From NCBI GenBank assembly GCA_034687125.1, contig JAQGBZ010000012.1:124001-188000 (forward strand): a stretch of DNA of 64,000 nt, read 5' to 3'. Each line of letters begins with the position of its first letter. Positions within the stretch are counted from its first letter, which is position 1. Of this stretch, positions 49,289 through 63,600 are shown in pieces. This DNA is from Neelides folsomi (taxonomy: Eukaryota > Arthropoda > Collembola > Neelipleona > Neelidae). Both the position numbers and the translations under genes were made by a program. Under the pieces are notes generated by a model. The model saw only the letters and a list, made by a program, of their open reading frames with translations, ran no database searches and had not been told where the DNA came from.

Positions 49289-49896
49289 ATGTCAATTGAG
49301 GAGGTAAATAAATACAACTTGCCGGTTTTTATTCATTTCCTTATTAATAACTTTCTACAATCTTAAATCTGATTTATGATAATCATTTATGTTAAAGTTA
49401 ATTTACCAGTTAACGTGAAATATTCAATTTCTTACACTTCCGTGTATTTTGAGTAATGCTGTGTGGTTTTTAAACGTTTATTTACAAATGTTTAATTTTC
49501 ATGTTTTAATTATTGAATTAATTAGAAATTCAACGCTGCAGCTGAAAAGGTGAAGGTTTTGGTGACGAAGCCAAACGACCAAGAGCTTTTGGACGTTTAT
49601 GGTCTCTTTAAGCAGGCAACTGTTGGGGATGTCAATACCGGTAATTAAAAATCTTTTTATTTGAAATCAATAGAATTGATCTTTTCATCGTATAATGTTT
49701 ATTCTATTGTAATAAATTGTGACTTAATTGGATCAATCGAATTCTTGTAGCTCGCCCCGGAATGTTCGACTTGAAGGGCAAGGCAAAATGGGACTCGTGG
49801 AATTCTCGTAAGGGACTCACTCAAGATGCCGCAAAACAGGAATACGTAGATCTGGTTGAGAATCTCGCAAATACTTACGGAGTTGATGCAAAGTGA
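49289..49896 (+). CDS. Acyl-CoA-binding protein
   Basis: Three exons: 49289-49303, 49526-49640, 49751-49896; 91 residues, the size of the cytosolic ACBP/DBI family. The four-helix core is clear: [53 protein letters not shown] and [12 protein letters not shown]. The binding motif [10 protein letters not shown] and the KWDSW lysine/tryptophan are intact. It buffers and transports long-chain acyl-CoA esters in the cytosol. Poly(A) signal at 50010-50015. Confidence 0.97.
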
Positions 49897-52800
49897 GCTC
49901 AAGATGACAAAGCTGTACTCAAATTACAATTTACAATTTATTACAAAGAATTATTCCTATTATTTCTATTCCTAATTCATGACCGGTGTGCAATTTGCAA
50001 AAATACTTAAATAAATGAGCAGCTAAATTTATTTACAATCAATCTTATTTATTCACGATCCAGGTTCCGCATATTATTTCAAATAACTTTTATTCATAGC
50101 TTGTAGTATTAACTAATTTATCGAAATAATCGGGGACATTTTACGAGAGTTGTTTAAATCTTTATACGGAGCGGTGCATTGAGCGCATAAAACCTCAAGT
50201 TGTATTTCCTTGATAAACCTATTAAATGACACGGCTTCAATTAATGAATTGGTTGTGGCTGTGGCACATTGTGAAATGTGTGTACAAGACAGGAGGATTA
50301 TTTATGTATTTGCGAATCGGAACCTTAATTACAATTACTTACATTCATTGAAAGATAACATTCATCAATGATTTATCTTTGAATATTTATTCTTTTATGC
50401 TCTTTTAGATCTATCATTTTCATTAATCATCTGGCGAGACGATATTCATATAAGCCTCCCAACTGCCCTTTTTGACTTATTAAATCTTCCGTGTAAAGAA
50501 ATAGATAACTACTTGAAAGCAGATTTTTAATGAAAGAGACAGACTTAATGTCCTAAAAGCTTTTACATAATTAAATAATAATAACTACATTATAACAATT
50601 TTATACCGAATATTAGTCTATCTGTGTGTTGACTTCTATTTTATTTTCATATAACATACATTTACATTTTATATTAATTAATCATTGTTTTTTTTAAATA
50701 ATTAGCCAGCTAAGCTAATTGTAGTGATTGATTTTTAAAAATCCTTTAGTCTTACATTTTATATATTAATTCATAGATTACAAAGGGTAGTAAAGATATT
50801 TTAGTGATAAGATAATATTAATTTCCTACTTTAAAAATTTACGGAAATGCTACTTAAGAAGCATAAAATTCTTACTCTACGTAATATACAAATATACATA
50901 AGACTAACCGTTATCGCTCATTAAGAATGAATGTTTTCCATTGCCATAATAAAAAATGTATTTGCCACATATTTGTAAGGCCGATATGTAATATATGTTA
51001 TATAAATATGTTCGGAAATCATTTATGGAGCATAGTACAAACATATTATTAGTATGGGCATATAAATTACAATTAAGAGATTTTAAAAATCTCGATAAAG
51101 TATAAAAGTTCATCAAGCGCGGTGCCAAGAAATATAATGTTTTAATGCCGACTGAAAAGATTACCTTGTAATATTACAAAGGTACATAAATGGTTTTTAT
51201 TGCTCTTATGACTCTTATCTAAATGTAAGATTAGATGATGAAGAAAGAGATAAACGAGAATTACCAAAGAATTTATAACATTGCATTACTAGCATAGGCG
51301 GTACGGTGAGGAAAAGGACATTTTACGCTTGGATGGAAATACAAAGATTTATCTATATGAATATTCAACATAATTTGCATCAACGTAGGAGATTTAGATG
51401 TAGACACGGCTCAGGTGTAAAATATACCAAGTTTTCTTATTTTTTTCAAAGTAAATTAACAGGAATGGGAAAAAGGCATTTTATAACACAGATTTAAACA
51501 AATTGTCGCTGTAAGTTAAAATCGTGATCTTCGTGTGAAGTAACATTGAATTGGACTCTTTTAAGGACAATAACTTATTGATAGAAATCCAGAAGCTCGT
51601 TTATGGAAGTCGTTGTTGTCCACCTACTTCAATCTAGTTTATCATCTTCACATGTTCCCACCACACACTTGAATTGGGTCTTGACTCTTTCCAAACTGAA
51701 GAAAGTTGGGCTATTGTTGACAATTGTTAACTGATCATTTTGCAAGATTTAAATATAAAGAACCAACTGGTCGAATCTACTCCTAACGATAAGTATATGC
51801 CTAATATAGTAGAGAAATCCTCTGGAATATAAATAATTTTTTTTATTCTCCTCTTATGCAAATATCCTCAAAAGCCTCATTTTCATTCTGCAAGAAGGAA
51901 TCATACATTCATATATGCTCTGTGGGTAGTCGAGACTTTTCTGCTCCTCCACAGAAAGAGATAACTTTTCTCTCGATTTGAACTTCTAACGAGGGCTTTA
52001 AAAAATGTAAAAAATTCCAAAGGTACTTTATGCTCAACATTATTCAAATTGCTCTATGCCCACGTAATTGCGATAAAGGAAAAGGACTCATAATGAAGGA
52101 ATGCTCAGTACGTCGAGATATCAGTGATTGAACAAAGAAGGGATTGATAAGCTTTAAATTGTTCTTTTCATTAATGCCAAAATATACTTTATACCACACC
52201 AACTTGCAACTCAATTTTTTTCTCCCTCATTCAAAATTCAAGGACGATGATCCTTTAATGGGGCTCATGAGTAATCTTTGTGAATTACAAGCGACAGAAT
52301 TTATCTCTTTACCTCACCTCCCCCTCTCGCTTCTTGTTCTCTGCCCCTTTGCATTCTTAGTTTTACAAGTCTTCCACCGGCCTTTGTCAATATCCCAACA
52401 TTGGAACGATGTTGGATTTAGACGTGGACAAGCGTGCTCAAACCTTGTGGAATTTCCCCTTAAATTGACAATAAGGAAAGCAGGCAAAATTGAACCATGA
52501 AAGATGTAAATAAATCACCAGAAGTCGCGATCCAATCCTCTGCTCTCTGACAATGAGCAGAATTAAAATTGTACACAATCATGGGTATTAAGGAATATTA
52601 ATTGAGGAGGAGTGGAAGAGAGAAATTCGGAATGAAAATGAAATTTGAGCATAATATGCTAATTCAGTTTGCAGAGAAGATGTTGACCAGCGTTGAGAGT
52701 GGAATAACAAAGGTGGAAGAGTTGACGTCAGGGGTACAGATGATGATTTCATGCCTTAACTCTCTCATACTCATCCGAGCTCGAGTCTAGTCAGGAACTC

Positions 52801-53798
52801 CTCAATTGGTCCTCCTAATAAATACATATTATACGTTCCCCTTTCCGCACTCCATTTGTCATCGTCCACTCGAACTCGAACTCATTTCCAAAGTCGGCCC
52901 AATTGTTTAGTTACATAGAATAAGTATATTATTCTAATGAGGAAATAAGTGGAGATATAAACCAGAGCTTAATTGTTCTCCTCTGTCAGGAATATTGGGT
53001 CAAGTGGCCATCGTGTTGAACGTTGTTCCTGTGAAACAGTGCTGTATGATAGGGTGGTTGTGCACCGAAGAAGTTATTCTTGTAAATCTGGACAACTCTT
53101 TGGGACTCATTAAAGAGGAGAGGAGATGAGGGGTTCACGAACAATCAAGCGATCCCACCAGGGACGTAGACCGGTTTCGCGAAAAAACATATTTATCCTC
53201 TCCTGAGTGTCTTGAGATTCGAGCAGGGCTCTTCTTTATTCTTAGGAAGGGGATAAGAAAGTGAGCTTCGCTGTTGGGACCCTCTCGCACAGTTGACTCT
53301 CTGTGTCGTATGACTTGTTTTTACATTTTTTCTCCCTTTTTTCTCCCTACTCATCCCCCACAGAAGAGACTTTAATGTGAACGGTGCCATTCCAATTTCC
53401 TAATCTCTCCACATTACATCTCCGTCCTCCCTCCACGCCTTTTTTCATATATATTTATTGCAGTTTTCTCTTGAGTTATTCCAATTTCCAATTGCCCTCG
53501 TTTTTCTCCATTAAGCCCCATTCCATTCATCTAGTGGATGAGAGTAACTACCAAGTGAGTATAACTAACAGAGTCAGTGACTAATCAGCTATATGGTAGT
53601 GGGAAACCAGGTGTAGGAGGACGAAGAAGGACGATCATTAAAACGAGAGAGAGTCCGAGAGAGCTTCCTACAATAAAACCGAACCTACAATAATAATGAG
53701 CTTTCAATGAGAGTGATTGAAAAAGTGAAGTTATCAAAGGTGGGCTCGAGGAAGAAGCTGTCAGTGATCAGTTGAACTCTCGTGTCGTCCCATTTATC
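49897..53798. other. 3.9 kb without a recognised gene, upstream of Ephexin
   Basis: AT-rich to about 51.8 kb; after that, mixed composition. A palindromic CRE consensus TGACGTCA lies at 52723-52730. Frames at 52144-52500 (plus), 53193-53390 (minus) and 53384-53584 (plus) show no domain. The block 53100-53798 is probably leader and promoter of the following RhoGEF. Confidence 0.45.
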
Positions 53799-56700
53799 AT
53801 GGCTTCTGGTGGCGTGGCGAAGAAGATTTTTCTTTTTGAAGGCCCCAGACTTCCCTCCGACAATCGGCTAAAGAGACGGCACGCAATTAAGCGTAGGAGG
53901 AAGAAAAGCAGTAACGGGGATGACGAATCAATCAATTCGGCCGTCTCGTCTGCATCTCTTTTATCCATCCCTCACAGTTTGTCCAATCATTGTTCGCTCA
54001 ATTCCGACTTTGAAGACGAGTCGCAGTATTTTGAAGATGACGGCACACCGCGACGGAACCATTTATTTGAGACGTCTGAGATCTCCGAAGAGAATGCGGT
54101 GAAGGTGAAGGAAGAGAACGTGCGAAATGCGAATGAGTTCTACAGTGAGATCAGCGACCACAAATACGAGTGCTATTTGGGTGAATTGGGCTCTGATTTC
54201 TCAGAGGTTGTGATCGACTCCTCATCCTCCTGTTCTGAATGCGAGGAAGAAGAGCCTTTTTATGAGGAAGTTGGGGAAGCCAGGGTTTCTTCCGGGTCAT
54301 ACGTCTCGCCAAGTTCAAGTGGACCACCAGATGCGGACAAAAAAGGTAAAACAAAGCCCACGAAGTAAGGAATTTTCCAATGCATGCATGTGAATTAAGT
54401 CAGATGTCAGACCAAAGGCGTTCATCCGCCCAAATCCTCATTTATTTATCATGATCACAAGCGATGCACGATTTATAATAAGGAACCTTATATCAACTTA
54501 TCAACTATCAATAAACTGCATAATAAGTTTGTATTTATAAAGGAATTTATGAAAAGGTAAGGCTAAGGTTTAACATTTGGAGGCTGAACGAATTACTCAA
54601 TCCCCCCGCCTCGAGTCCATATTTAGGTGAAACCCCCGAGGGGAACTTTCACTTACCCTTTACTGCCTTCATCGTACATACGTTACTTAATCTAATCTTC
54701 GCCTCCTTCATCCCTCAAATAGTAGTTTGCGAGACGGCAGTGAAGGAGAATGTTCCTCCACCACTCTCCTTCCTCTCCCCTGTGTTTTGGCCCTGTTGGT
54801 TCTCAAAATGATCGAGATCCTTGGTTCAAAATCCCTCATCCAAGTTGTCACTGGAGCCCTCGAAGAGTCCTATCCTCCACTCGAACCCCTTGAATCAACT
54901 TATTACAGTGCAGTGCCCAAAAAGCTAGAAGATGACTCCGACCTCACGCGAGTCTTTTTTTGCAGGACCAAATTTCATCAAGGAATGTTTGAGGAGCAAG
55001 AAGTCCTCACATTTGTTAGTGAGTTCCCTTGTAAGTTTCAAATCTCAGATTCATATTACTGTAGTACAAAATTATTTATGAACATTAATTCATGTTGTTA
55101 ACAATTTTAGAGGCTTGTTCTTTTGTTTAATTATTTTAAAATGTTTTATAAATATCTTGTAGTAAAATCAATATTGCTCCATTCATTAGAACATTCTAAG
55201 GTATCCAATTAGAAAGTCTTGTTTACAATTTACAATGTCACAAGGATCACGACACACGGTCGTAGAGTCGTAGACTTAACCGGTGAAAAACAGGCTTTGA
55301 ATTCCTGAAATTCTGGTATATGCGATCTGGTATTAGTTACAGTCGGGTCATTACGAATAGGATTATTTAAAACTAGATTAAACGGATGTAGGTAACCTTT
55401 GATTGTTTTTTTGAAACAAAGACAACCAGAGTTTCAATAATTTTGGCATCTGATCAGAGAGCTAATGATGGGGGCGGAAATTTTGATTAGCAACGTCATT
55501 GGTCAACGGGACGGGGAGTTCAACGAGGTTCAAAATGTAAATGCATTATAACTAACAATATGTATGCGTAATGTTTCAGGGTCTGATGAAACGAACTCAT
55601 CTCGTCCACCTACGCCACCACCATATGAGTCCCTCTATTCTGAGCCAATTTATGGGACGGCGAGTCTCGGCGGAGAGGCCACTTTGGCATGGGATCCCAA
55701 TTCGCCCATTTACAATGACTGCAGCGTCTCAAGTTTCGACTCAAGTCCTTCGCAATCCTTGCCCCCGTCCGCCTCGTCGTTTTATTATCGCAGAGATTCC
55801 CCGCTCCCTGAAATCCCAACAAGTCAAAATCTGAAGTTCTCGACCCTTGCAAAGAGCACGACGAGGAAAATCGCCAAACAATTTGCCAAAATGAGGAAAT
55901 TCTCTAAAGGGAGTTTGGGAGAGGAGGAATTGTACAGTCAGCTAAGTCATCCATCCTTAAGTTTACCTGCCTCTCTTCCGCCTCCTCCGCCCGTCCCACC
56001 CGGTCTCACCTCCTTGACTGGGAATTCAAACGGGAGTTGCCATCAGTACAAGCGGTCCATCTCACGCCCAATTATCCCTCCGCCTGAGCCACCCAAGACC
56101 TTCCAACCAACAACTCCAAACAGAGATGATAATGAGGACTCGGACTTTTACGACTCGGGTTCCGACTACTCGGAGCTCATTCGTAATTTTGTCTCTCAAG
56201 TTCAGCCCATTTACTCAATGGAAGAAGAACCTCTTTACCAGTACTACAATTATGGCTTATCTCATGAGGTACGATGATCTAATGTTACAAAATATCCAAC
56301 TGCTTGAATGATCCAACAAGACCTTTTATGTCTTTTAATATAAGAATTATAAGATTCCATGTTTGACATTCCTTGCTCTACTACCTCTATGTACTTGAGT
56401 AAAAAAATAGAGGTACATATCAAACACACTTTGTACATGTTTGCAAAGCATTGAATGGCTAATATTTATAGGAATGAATTGAAAGCTTAGGAATTCCCCT
56501 ACGATCAAATATGTCTTTATTGAGCATTTAAGATATTCTCAACATGTCTTGTTTATTGTATAGCCGGAGTCGGACTACCAACCCGTAATTCCCAAAAACC
56601 TTGGGCTTACTCTTGACATGCTCGTACCTCGTGTGGGTCAAAGAACCCTTTGGTGCGACTTACCTGAAGTGAAGGCCTCTGGCATTCTCACCATCCTTTC

Positions 56701-59007
56701 GGATAAACAAAAACAATTTCAAGAGGCTATCTTTGAGATTCTCACTTCTGAGGTCTCGTACATCAAGTCCCTCGACGTGCTCATCAGCTTATTCTATGAT
56801 GGTTTAGCACATCTGCTCAAGCCGGAGGAAATGACTCTGGTCTTCGGAAATATCAAAGAAGGTATGCCCAATGCTCCACAATGAAAGAAATTAAGTGCAA
56901 TTAATTATGTAAAATTCGTGCCTTTTATCTTATCTCTGTGATTGTAAATGTATTAACAATTATTGTACTACATTCTCGATTACATCGATTGAATCAATCA
57001 TTGCAAAGAGATAATTTAAAATACAACGAGATTAATTTAAAATACAAAGACAAATTACGTTAAACTGATTGATCAATTGGGATCAACTAACAATAGGCAA
57101 ATTAATTAATGGCCTTTTCCCATATAGTCAAATCCGTAGCTGAAGGTTTCCTCGCTGACCTATTGGCTAAATGGAAAGAGTCATGGTATATCCAAGAGAT
57201 CGGGGAAATTGTGAACGAAGCTACAAGGAGCAAATTCTCAGTTTTCAAAGGCTATTGTCAGAACAAGCCCTACCAAGACAAGATACTTCAGAAGTTGAGG
57301 TATAAAAGAAAATATTTATGCAAAAGAACCCATCAATTACGTTTTCCTTTTTACATCAAATTGTGTTGAAATGGTAATTATGATTTGCGCTTCTCTGAAT
57401 AGAAACAACAATGAGGAGTTTTGCCAAACAGTGAAGAGGATCGAGGAGGACAAAAGGTGTCAAATGTTGAGAATGGATTCATTCCTCCTCCTACCAATGC
57501 AACGAATTACGAGATTACCACTTTTAGTCAATGCTGTGATTCAGAGGTCCCAATCCGCGAAAGAGAAGACCATCTGCGAAGAGGCGCTTGAGAACCTAAC
57601 TAAGGTGAGAATCTCTCCCATTCCTTTCATTCATACTTCCATACCTTGATCTTACATTGTGTAGCTGTACCTGTACAGCATTATTGTAATCAAAGAATCC
57701 CACACGTGCTCCTCACACTCTATAGTTATCTTTAATAACGCAAATTACGAACCATCAATCTGCTCGAGCGATCAGGACTTTTGATGGGAAACAATGCAAA
57801 GTGAGTATTGTGCTTTGTTCACAGCTCGTTCTGGCCTGTAATGATGCAGCGAGGGAGTCTCAGGACGCAGAGGAAACTGCATCAATCTTTGATAAGCTTG
57901 AATTTCCTCGTGGCAGGGCTCTGGCCAGCCTTGGTCAATTCCTCATGAAGAGCGAATTCATGAAGAATCCCTTCGACAAGCCCCAATGGACTTTAAGGAA
58001 GAATAAACGGACTTTTTACTGGATTCTCCTCTTTGCTGATCAACTCTTAGTCACGAAGAAAAAGAGGTTGGCCTCCTTCGTTCCCCATCTCCCATTTAAC
58101 AACCACCATCGTCCTAATCTCTCAGTCAATGGTGATAATGAGACTAAATGAATGCTCAAATTCTTCTTTTTTGGCAGTAATGGGAAATACCAAGTTTTGG
58201 AGTCTGTGTCTCCGCTCATCTCTCATGTGAAGCCACTGCCGAATCTTGAGGGCGTCTCAGACTTCCAACACTACTTCATGCTCCATTTCAACAAAAGAGA
58301 GGCCATTTACGTGAGTTTAATTGAGCCAAAGTTAATTGGATGGAATAATTAATTACATTAAATGTATGCTGTATGTTAAATGCCTTCCATGTGGGTCTAA
58401 CAGTTTTTGGCGGCCAAGAGTGAAGCAGAGGTGGAACGGTGGAAGGAACGACTTGATGGCCTAAGAGAGAATAGGAAAGTCCTCATCGTTGAATCCCTCT
58501 TTCCATTCCAAGGAAGTCGAGAAGACGAGCTCTCCTTCCACGTTGGTGATAAGATTGAAGTCATACAAATTAAGCCTGATGGTGAGTTCCGTGAGGGCAA
58601 TTAGCTCGAATAAGCTTTTTTCTTCTCTTACTTACTACTGGATTTACTCCATCTAATTAACCCACTCTACTACAATATGTATGAGTGCAGGAAACTTGAA
58701 TCCAACGTTTATCGGCAAATGTTTGGTTTTGTATGCATATTTGATATGGTTTCTAATGGTGTTTACATGTTCATTTTCAAGGTTGGTACTTTGGAACTAA
58801 AGTGAGTAATAGCGAGGAATCCGGATGGTTCCCAGGTACGTTGCTCTATATTTATATGTATTTATAATTTTATACACTACTCTGTATATTTAATTCTCAT
58901 TTTTAAAAGGGTTGGATGATTAACTCTATAATGATTTTCATTGCTGTTGATTAATTATCATTATTATTTATTACCGTATTCCAGGAAATTATTGCTGCGA
59001 ATGTTAA
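53799..59007 (+). CDS. Ephexin-family Rho guanine-nucleotide exchange factor (DH-PH-SH3)
   Basis: Ten exons: 53799-54345, 55580-56268, 56564-56861, 57128-57299, 57403-57604, 57825-58066, 58178-58310, 58404-58581, 58782-58835, 58985-59007; 845 residues, all GT-AG with matching phases. The N-terminal half is disordered, acidic and Pro/Ser-rich, with many tyrosines in acidic settings and a polyproline run near 320-330. The DH domain is about 460-640 (QEAIFEILTSEVSYIKSLDVL; LLLPMQRITRLPLLVNAVIQ), the PH domain about 665-785, and the SH3 domain 787-845 (ESLFPFQGSREDELSFHVGD; GWFPGNY). The order DH-PH-SH3 with this DH matches ARHGEF5/16/19/26/27 (Ephexin), which activate RhoA downstream of Eph receptors and in synaptic homeostasis. 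The last exon encodes only GNYCCEC and stop. Confidence 0.92.
54808..55030 (+). CDS. Candidate alternative first coding exon of the Ephexin-type gene
   Basis: Inside the 1.2-kb intron, an open frame from ATG at 54808 (MIEILGSKSLIQVV...) ends at a strong donor (GTAAGT at 55031) in phase 1, the same phase as the first exon ending at 54345. Both can therefore join the exon at 55580. The frame is coding-like (LEESYPPLEPLESTYYSAV; LTRVFFCRTKFHQG). It cannot be an internal exon after 54345 with a good acceptor, because no acceptor in the right phase is seen. No domain is recognised. Confidence 0.5.
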
Positions 59008-60646
59008 TCCTGAGTCAACGAGCTTCCTCATTTCCTTTGATTGTATTATTTACTTTGTATGATATCACATTTTTGCAAAAATGTATAATTATCAAATGAG
59101 CTTCAATATGATTCAATTGGGGAATCAAAAATGGAGAGGTAAAAAAGCCTCTCATTAAAATACTCTTTAGAATAAGTTTTATTACACTCGTTTCGTTACT
59201 TATTTTAATTGTTATTATTGTTTTATTTTATTTTGCAAGAAGCCTTCAAATGGTTTATTGCGCTTTGTAAGACTACTAAAACTAAAGTAAACATCGTAAA
59301 AAAGCTATAAACGTCATAAGTTTTTACTTGAAACAATCGCTAATTGTAAGTATAAATTATATAAATCCAATATTAACCAATTTTTTACCTTATAAATATG
59401 AAGTGCAAAAAAGCAAAATTGAACACGATTAATAAAATGGAAAGTAATCAAAATATTACAAAGTATTTTTATACATTAATTCAATAACTCATATTTCCGG
59501 TCTTTAAAAATTGATAATTACAGGTACTTATAAAATCTTCTATCAATATGATTCGAAACTCTTTATAAAGTAAACTGTATTTATCTCACCTCTCACCGAT
59601 CTCACGCAATTAAAAGCATTTGAGCGAGATTCGTCAAGCTCAGCGTAATTTTCTATTTAATTTAGCGAATAATTATCTGTGCCTTTTATTCCTTTGAATG
59701 GGAGTCCTACTGATGTCTGTCAACAAAGGGTTTCCATTCCTTCAACAACCCGCTATTGCTCTTTTTCTCACTTCTTTGAAACCTCGCACATTCATCAATT
59801 CACTTGCAGTTTCATTTCTCCCAATGTGAAAATGATGATGATGGGAAATTGGACGGTAAATTCTTCGCACATGTGTTTGTACAATTATAAGCATTATGGA
59901 AGGATGTATGTTTCTCCGGATTGTGGGAAGTTGACTTATAAAGGATACAATAATAAATGGCCAAGACGACGCTGGTCCATTATGCATTCATTGAATGAAG
60001 CTTTTGTAATAAATTGACTGTATTTGCCACTTCTTCATAATATAAGCAAATATTACAAAGGCGCATTGAGAGAGGAAACAAACAACATAAAGTGAAACTC
60101 TCTTCACGTTTCCAATGAATTGGGCGGAAAGGATTTTTGAGAGCATTCGAAGAAGCATGACTACTACCTACATAGTTGAGTGCCTTTGGAAAGTCAAGAC
60201 TTTACATGCATGTTATCAATTGTTTCCGACACTTAATAATCCCAATCTGATGAACTCCTCCAGTTTCAACTCACCAGGACTTTGTTGTTTCCTTTAGTTC
60301 CTTTCTATCGCCCAGGAGGAAGTCAAAAGTGATCTTTGCATTTGGAGTAATTCCAAATTGGTATGTAAAATAAGATAGAAAAGAAAATAAGCGGAAAGTT
60401 TAATAAAGATGTGTAGCAAAATCTAGATTTATTTAGTCTGGTTTCACAAAATCACATGAAATATGGCAGAGTAGGAACTTGGTGTTGTTTCTGACTAATA
60501 AAACTAAAATCTTTATAAATTTTTCAAGTTTTCAAGCGAGTTAAACTTCAATTGCGGTTGAGAGTTAGAAAAGGGTTAATTGTTAGTTGTTAAGTTGTTA
60601 ATTGTTGGTTAGTTTTTTTCTTTTAGTTTTCTTGTTAGATTGTTAA
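59008..60646. other. Intergenic between convergent Ephexin and DGAT1
   Basis: No gene supported. The 112-codon plus frame at 59679-60017 is overlapped by an 81-codon minus frame and has no family resemblance. TTAATTGTTAG-like short repeats at about 60570-60645 lie next to the DGAT1 stop. Confidence 0.5.
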
Positions 60647-63600
60647 TTACTCAACTTTTGAAAATGACTCGATTAGTTGATGTCCGAAGTGGGTGATGAC
60701 GTAGTCGTGGTAGTACATCATAATACAGAGCGGCTGGCCGAGGATCAGCGACGCCCAAACCATGACATTTCCCCACCTTTTCATATTAAATAAATCGCTA
60801 TACTTCTCATTTTGACTTTTTTGACTAGTTTTCTTTGGATTTGTATCGTTTGTTTCTTTTGGTTCCAACCTTGGTCTTTCTCCGTTTCGCCCGACGACTA
60901 GCTTGCAAATGTATGATAATGGTAACTGAGCCATCATTCCGCAAAACGCCCAAACCTGATATCAAAAAAATATCCATACATTAAAGTAAATTACACCTAC
61001 TAATTAACAATAAACAATAGTAAAGAGTTCATAATTATAAAATTGGAGTAAAAAAATTGATTAATTAGTTCCTCTCTATTAACTTCTGATATAGTATTCG
61101 ATATTATAATTATTTTGAAATACCTTGTAAGTCCTCAATGGAACTGAAACGAGATACTCATGGAAGAATGCAGATGTGAAAAAGACCATAGCGGTAGCTA
61201 TGAACTTTGAATTTGTAGATTTCAACAAAGGAACGTAAAGGTGACGGACGGCCCATCGATGTACTGGAGAATTCCAAGTCCTCCAAAAAGTGTCAATATC
61301 TAAATAAGAATTTACATTAATTCAACTCCTTTGATTTTAAAATTAAAACAAAATAATATCAAAATAGGGGTAATAAATAAATACCAGGTGAGTTCCACCA
61401 ATCCAAATAAAATTCCCTATCGGCGAATTTTAAAACCTCTCCGAGAATGTTTAGAAAACAATGAAAGAAGAGATAAAACCAAATGAGCCAAATCAAATGG
61501 TTGGGTATCTAAAGGTCAAATTAAAATTAAAAAATTCATTTATATAAAAAGGACCAAATGTTATTACGGCAAGTTTCAACAGTCTTTCTTGGATTTTGAC
61601 CAAATCCATATTTTCAAAGGGAACGATTGAATTCTTCACAGTGGGGATGATCCATTGTTGGAAAAGGGCAAGGACGAGCTGAGTTCCAAAAAATAGCTCG
61701 AGAATTCTCCTAAAGAGGAATCTCTTTCTTATGCGGTCAGTTCTGGGAAAGTTAAGCTCGTAGCAGAGAGTCGGTGCCATAATAAAATAATATAAATCCC
61801 ATAGTCCAAGATTATTTGGATAAATAACGTCGTCATTTTGTTCTGCTAAATCTCCTAAAAAGATTTACAATTTAGTCAGATTAGGCAATTTTGAGTGTGG
61901 ATTTTCAGTTTAGGTAAGGTTGTAAATTGTAAATATAAATATTTTGTAAATGTACAGTATAGTAAATAAAATAAGTCTAGGAAATATTATTGTTACCATT
62001 TGGTATTGTCAGTGATTGTGAAAGTCTTCTCCGATGTGTGGTCGACTGTTGTTCATTTCTACACCACCCATTCACCTGTTCATTTATCATTAATTATTTG
62101 GACGTTTAATTCATTAATGTAATAAGTTAGTGTATGTAAGACTTATGCAAAATACTAAAATGCTTTACCTGAGTGTATGACCACAGTTTCAAAAAGAGAA
62201 TGGAATAAGTGAAACAGACATTTGTGGCTCCAAAAAGAGAGAATGTGTTTGTATCCCATGTGCTCAGAATAGCCATAGGTGTCAATATCAAAAGGAACAA
62301 ATTGGTCACCTAAATCAAAATTAAAATGAATCGAAATTAAAATAAATCAAAATCAATAAGTAAATATTAAAATAAGTAAAATTATTAAAGTGATTAAATT
62401 ATTCTTTCATGCTCACTCTTGCTAATAAGCCTTGTTGAGCTGTGAGGTAACGTCCTGCCATACCCTTTTCTATTAAAAGGCTCATAAGTATATGGACATT
62501 TGAATCTGAAACAATCAACAATTTTAGTGCCATAAAATTTAATTCGTTTGCTACATAATTTAAAAAAAAAAATTTTTACAAGCAAGAAGTATTAATGAGG
62601 GCGGCATAAATGTTGGTGAGTCGCTGACTAGAACTTTGAGCCATTCTTGTGGATTTATCCGAATTCCATATTTAATAACATTCTCTAAGAAAAGTCTTGA
62701 GCCTCCAAGGAATAGTAAAAGGAATCCTACAAAAATTAAATAACACCTGCAATTAACAAAGTGAACCTTACAAAATATATAATGAATACAATATATTTTT
62801 TCATAATAAATAAGTATAAAATTAATATTAATTTGAGAATAATTTTTATTTTATAAGGAGCAAAGCATACATAAAGGCTTAAATGAAAATTTGTACAATG
62901 TTACCCCAATTGACGAATCCTCCAAAATTATTGAAATTGGACGACCACGAGAAGAGAGAATCACAAGGCCGGTGGATTCTATTAGGTTATGGATCAGATG
63001 TTATAAATCAAATATTTACAATTAGTATCGATTGATTTATTTAAATTGCTCTTACGGTTTGTCTGGGCGTTTTTTCCTATTTTGAGCCTCTTGGTGCCTT
63101 ATTTCTTCCACCCTTGTTGTTGATTTGGTTCTTCTGAGTCTCTGATGGACATTGGTCCCGCTGTCGTCCATTCTCCCAAGAATTGGACGGAGAATCCCAG
63201 AGAAGTCAAATGTTTTTGTATCTGAGCGGTTTGGAACCTTCTTTCTCGTAATGTTCAGAAGGCTGGAGGAGAGTCGTAGAGACCCGGAGTTGGAACAACA
63301 AAAAATGTATTACTAAAGTGTAGAAAACATTCAACCCAATTTTTGTCCTTTGTACATTTCATTACACTCCAAATGAGTTTAATGATAAGGAAAATGGCTT
63401 TCAAACTTGCAACAACCTCTCGAACTCACTTCACTCCCATACTAAAGATAGAATCATAATAAAAGATGATAATAATTATAATCATGCCAGAGGCATATAT
63501 TATTTTGGGTTGCTTTATCATGCTCTTCGACCTACAGACAGCAAATAATATTTTTTAAAGAATATAGCACACAATTGAAGTACTGAAATTACCATTATTG

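Noticed and set aside
52144-52500. 118-codon plus-strand frame
   Set aside because: No family resemblance; residue make-up (many Leu, Phe, Ser) is that of a chance frame in C/T-rich DNA; no partner exons.
59679-60017. 112-codon plus-strand frame
   Set aside because: Begins at a non-ATG region, overlapped by an open frame on minus, no domain.
60537-60646. TTAATTGTTAGTTG-like repeats as a satellite
   Set aside because: Too short and irregular; simple low-complexity 3'UTR sequence of DGAT1.
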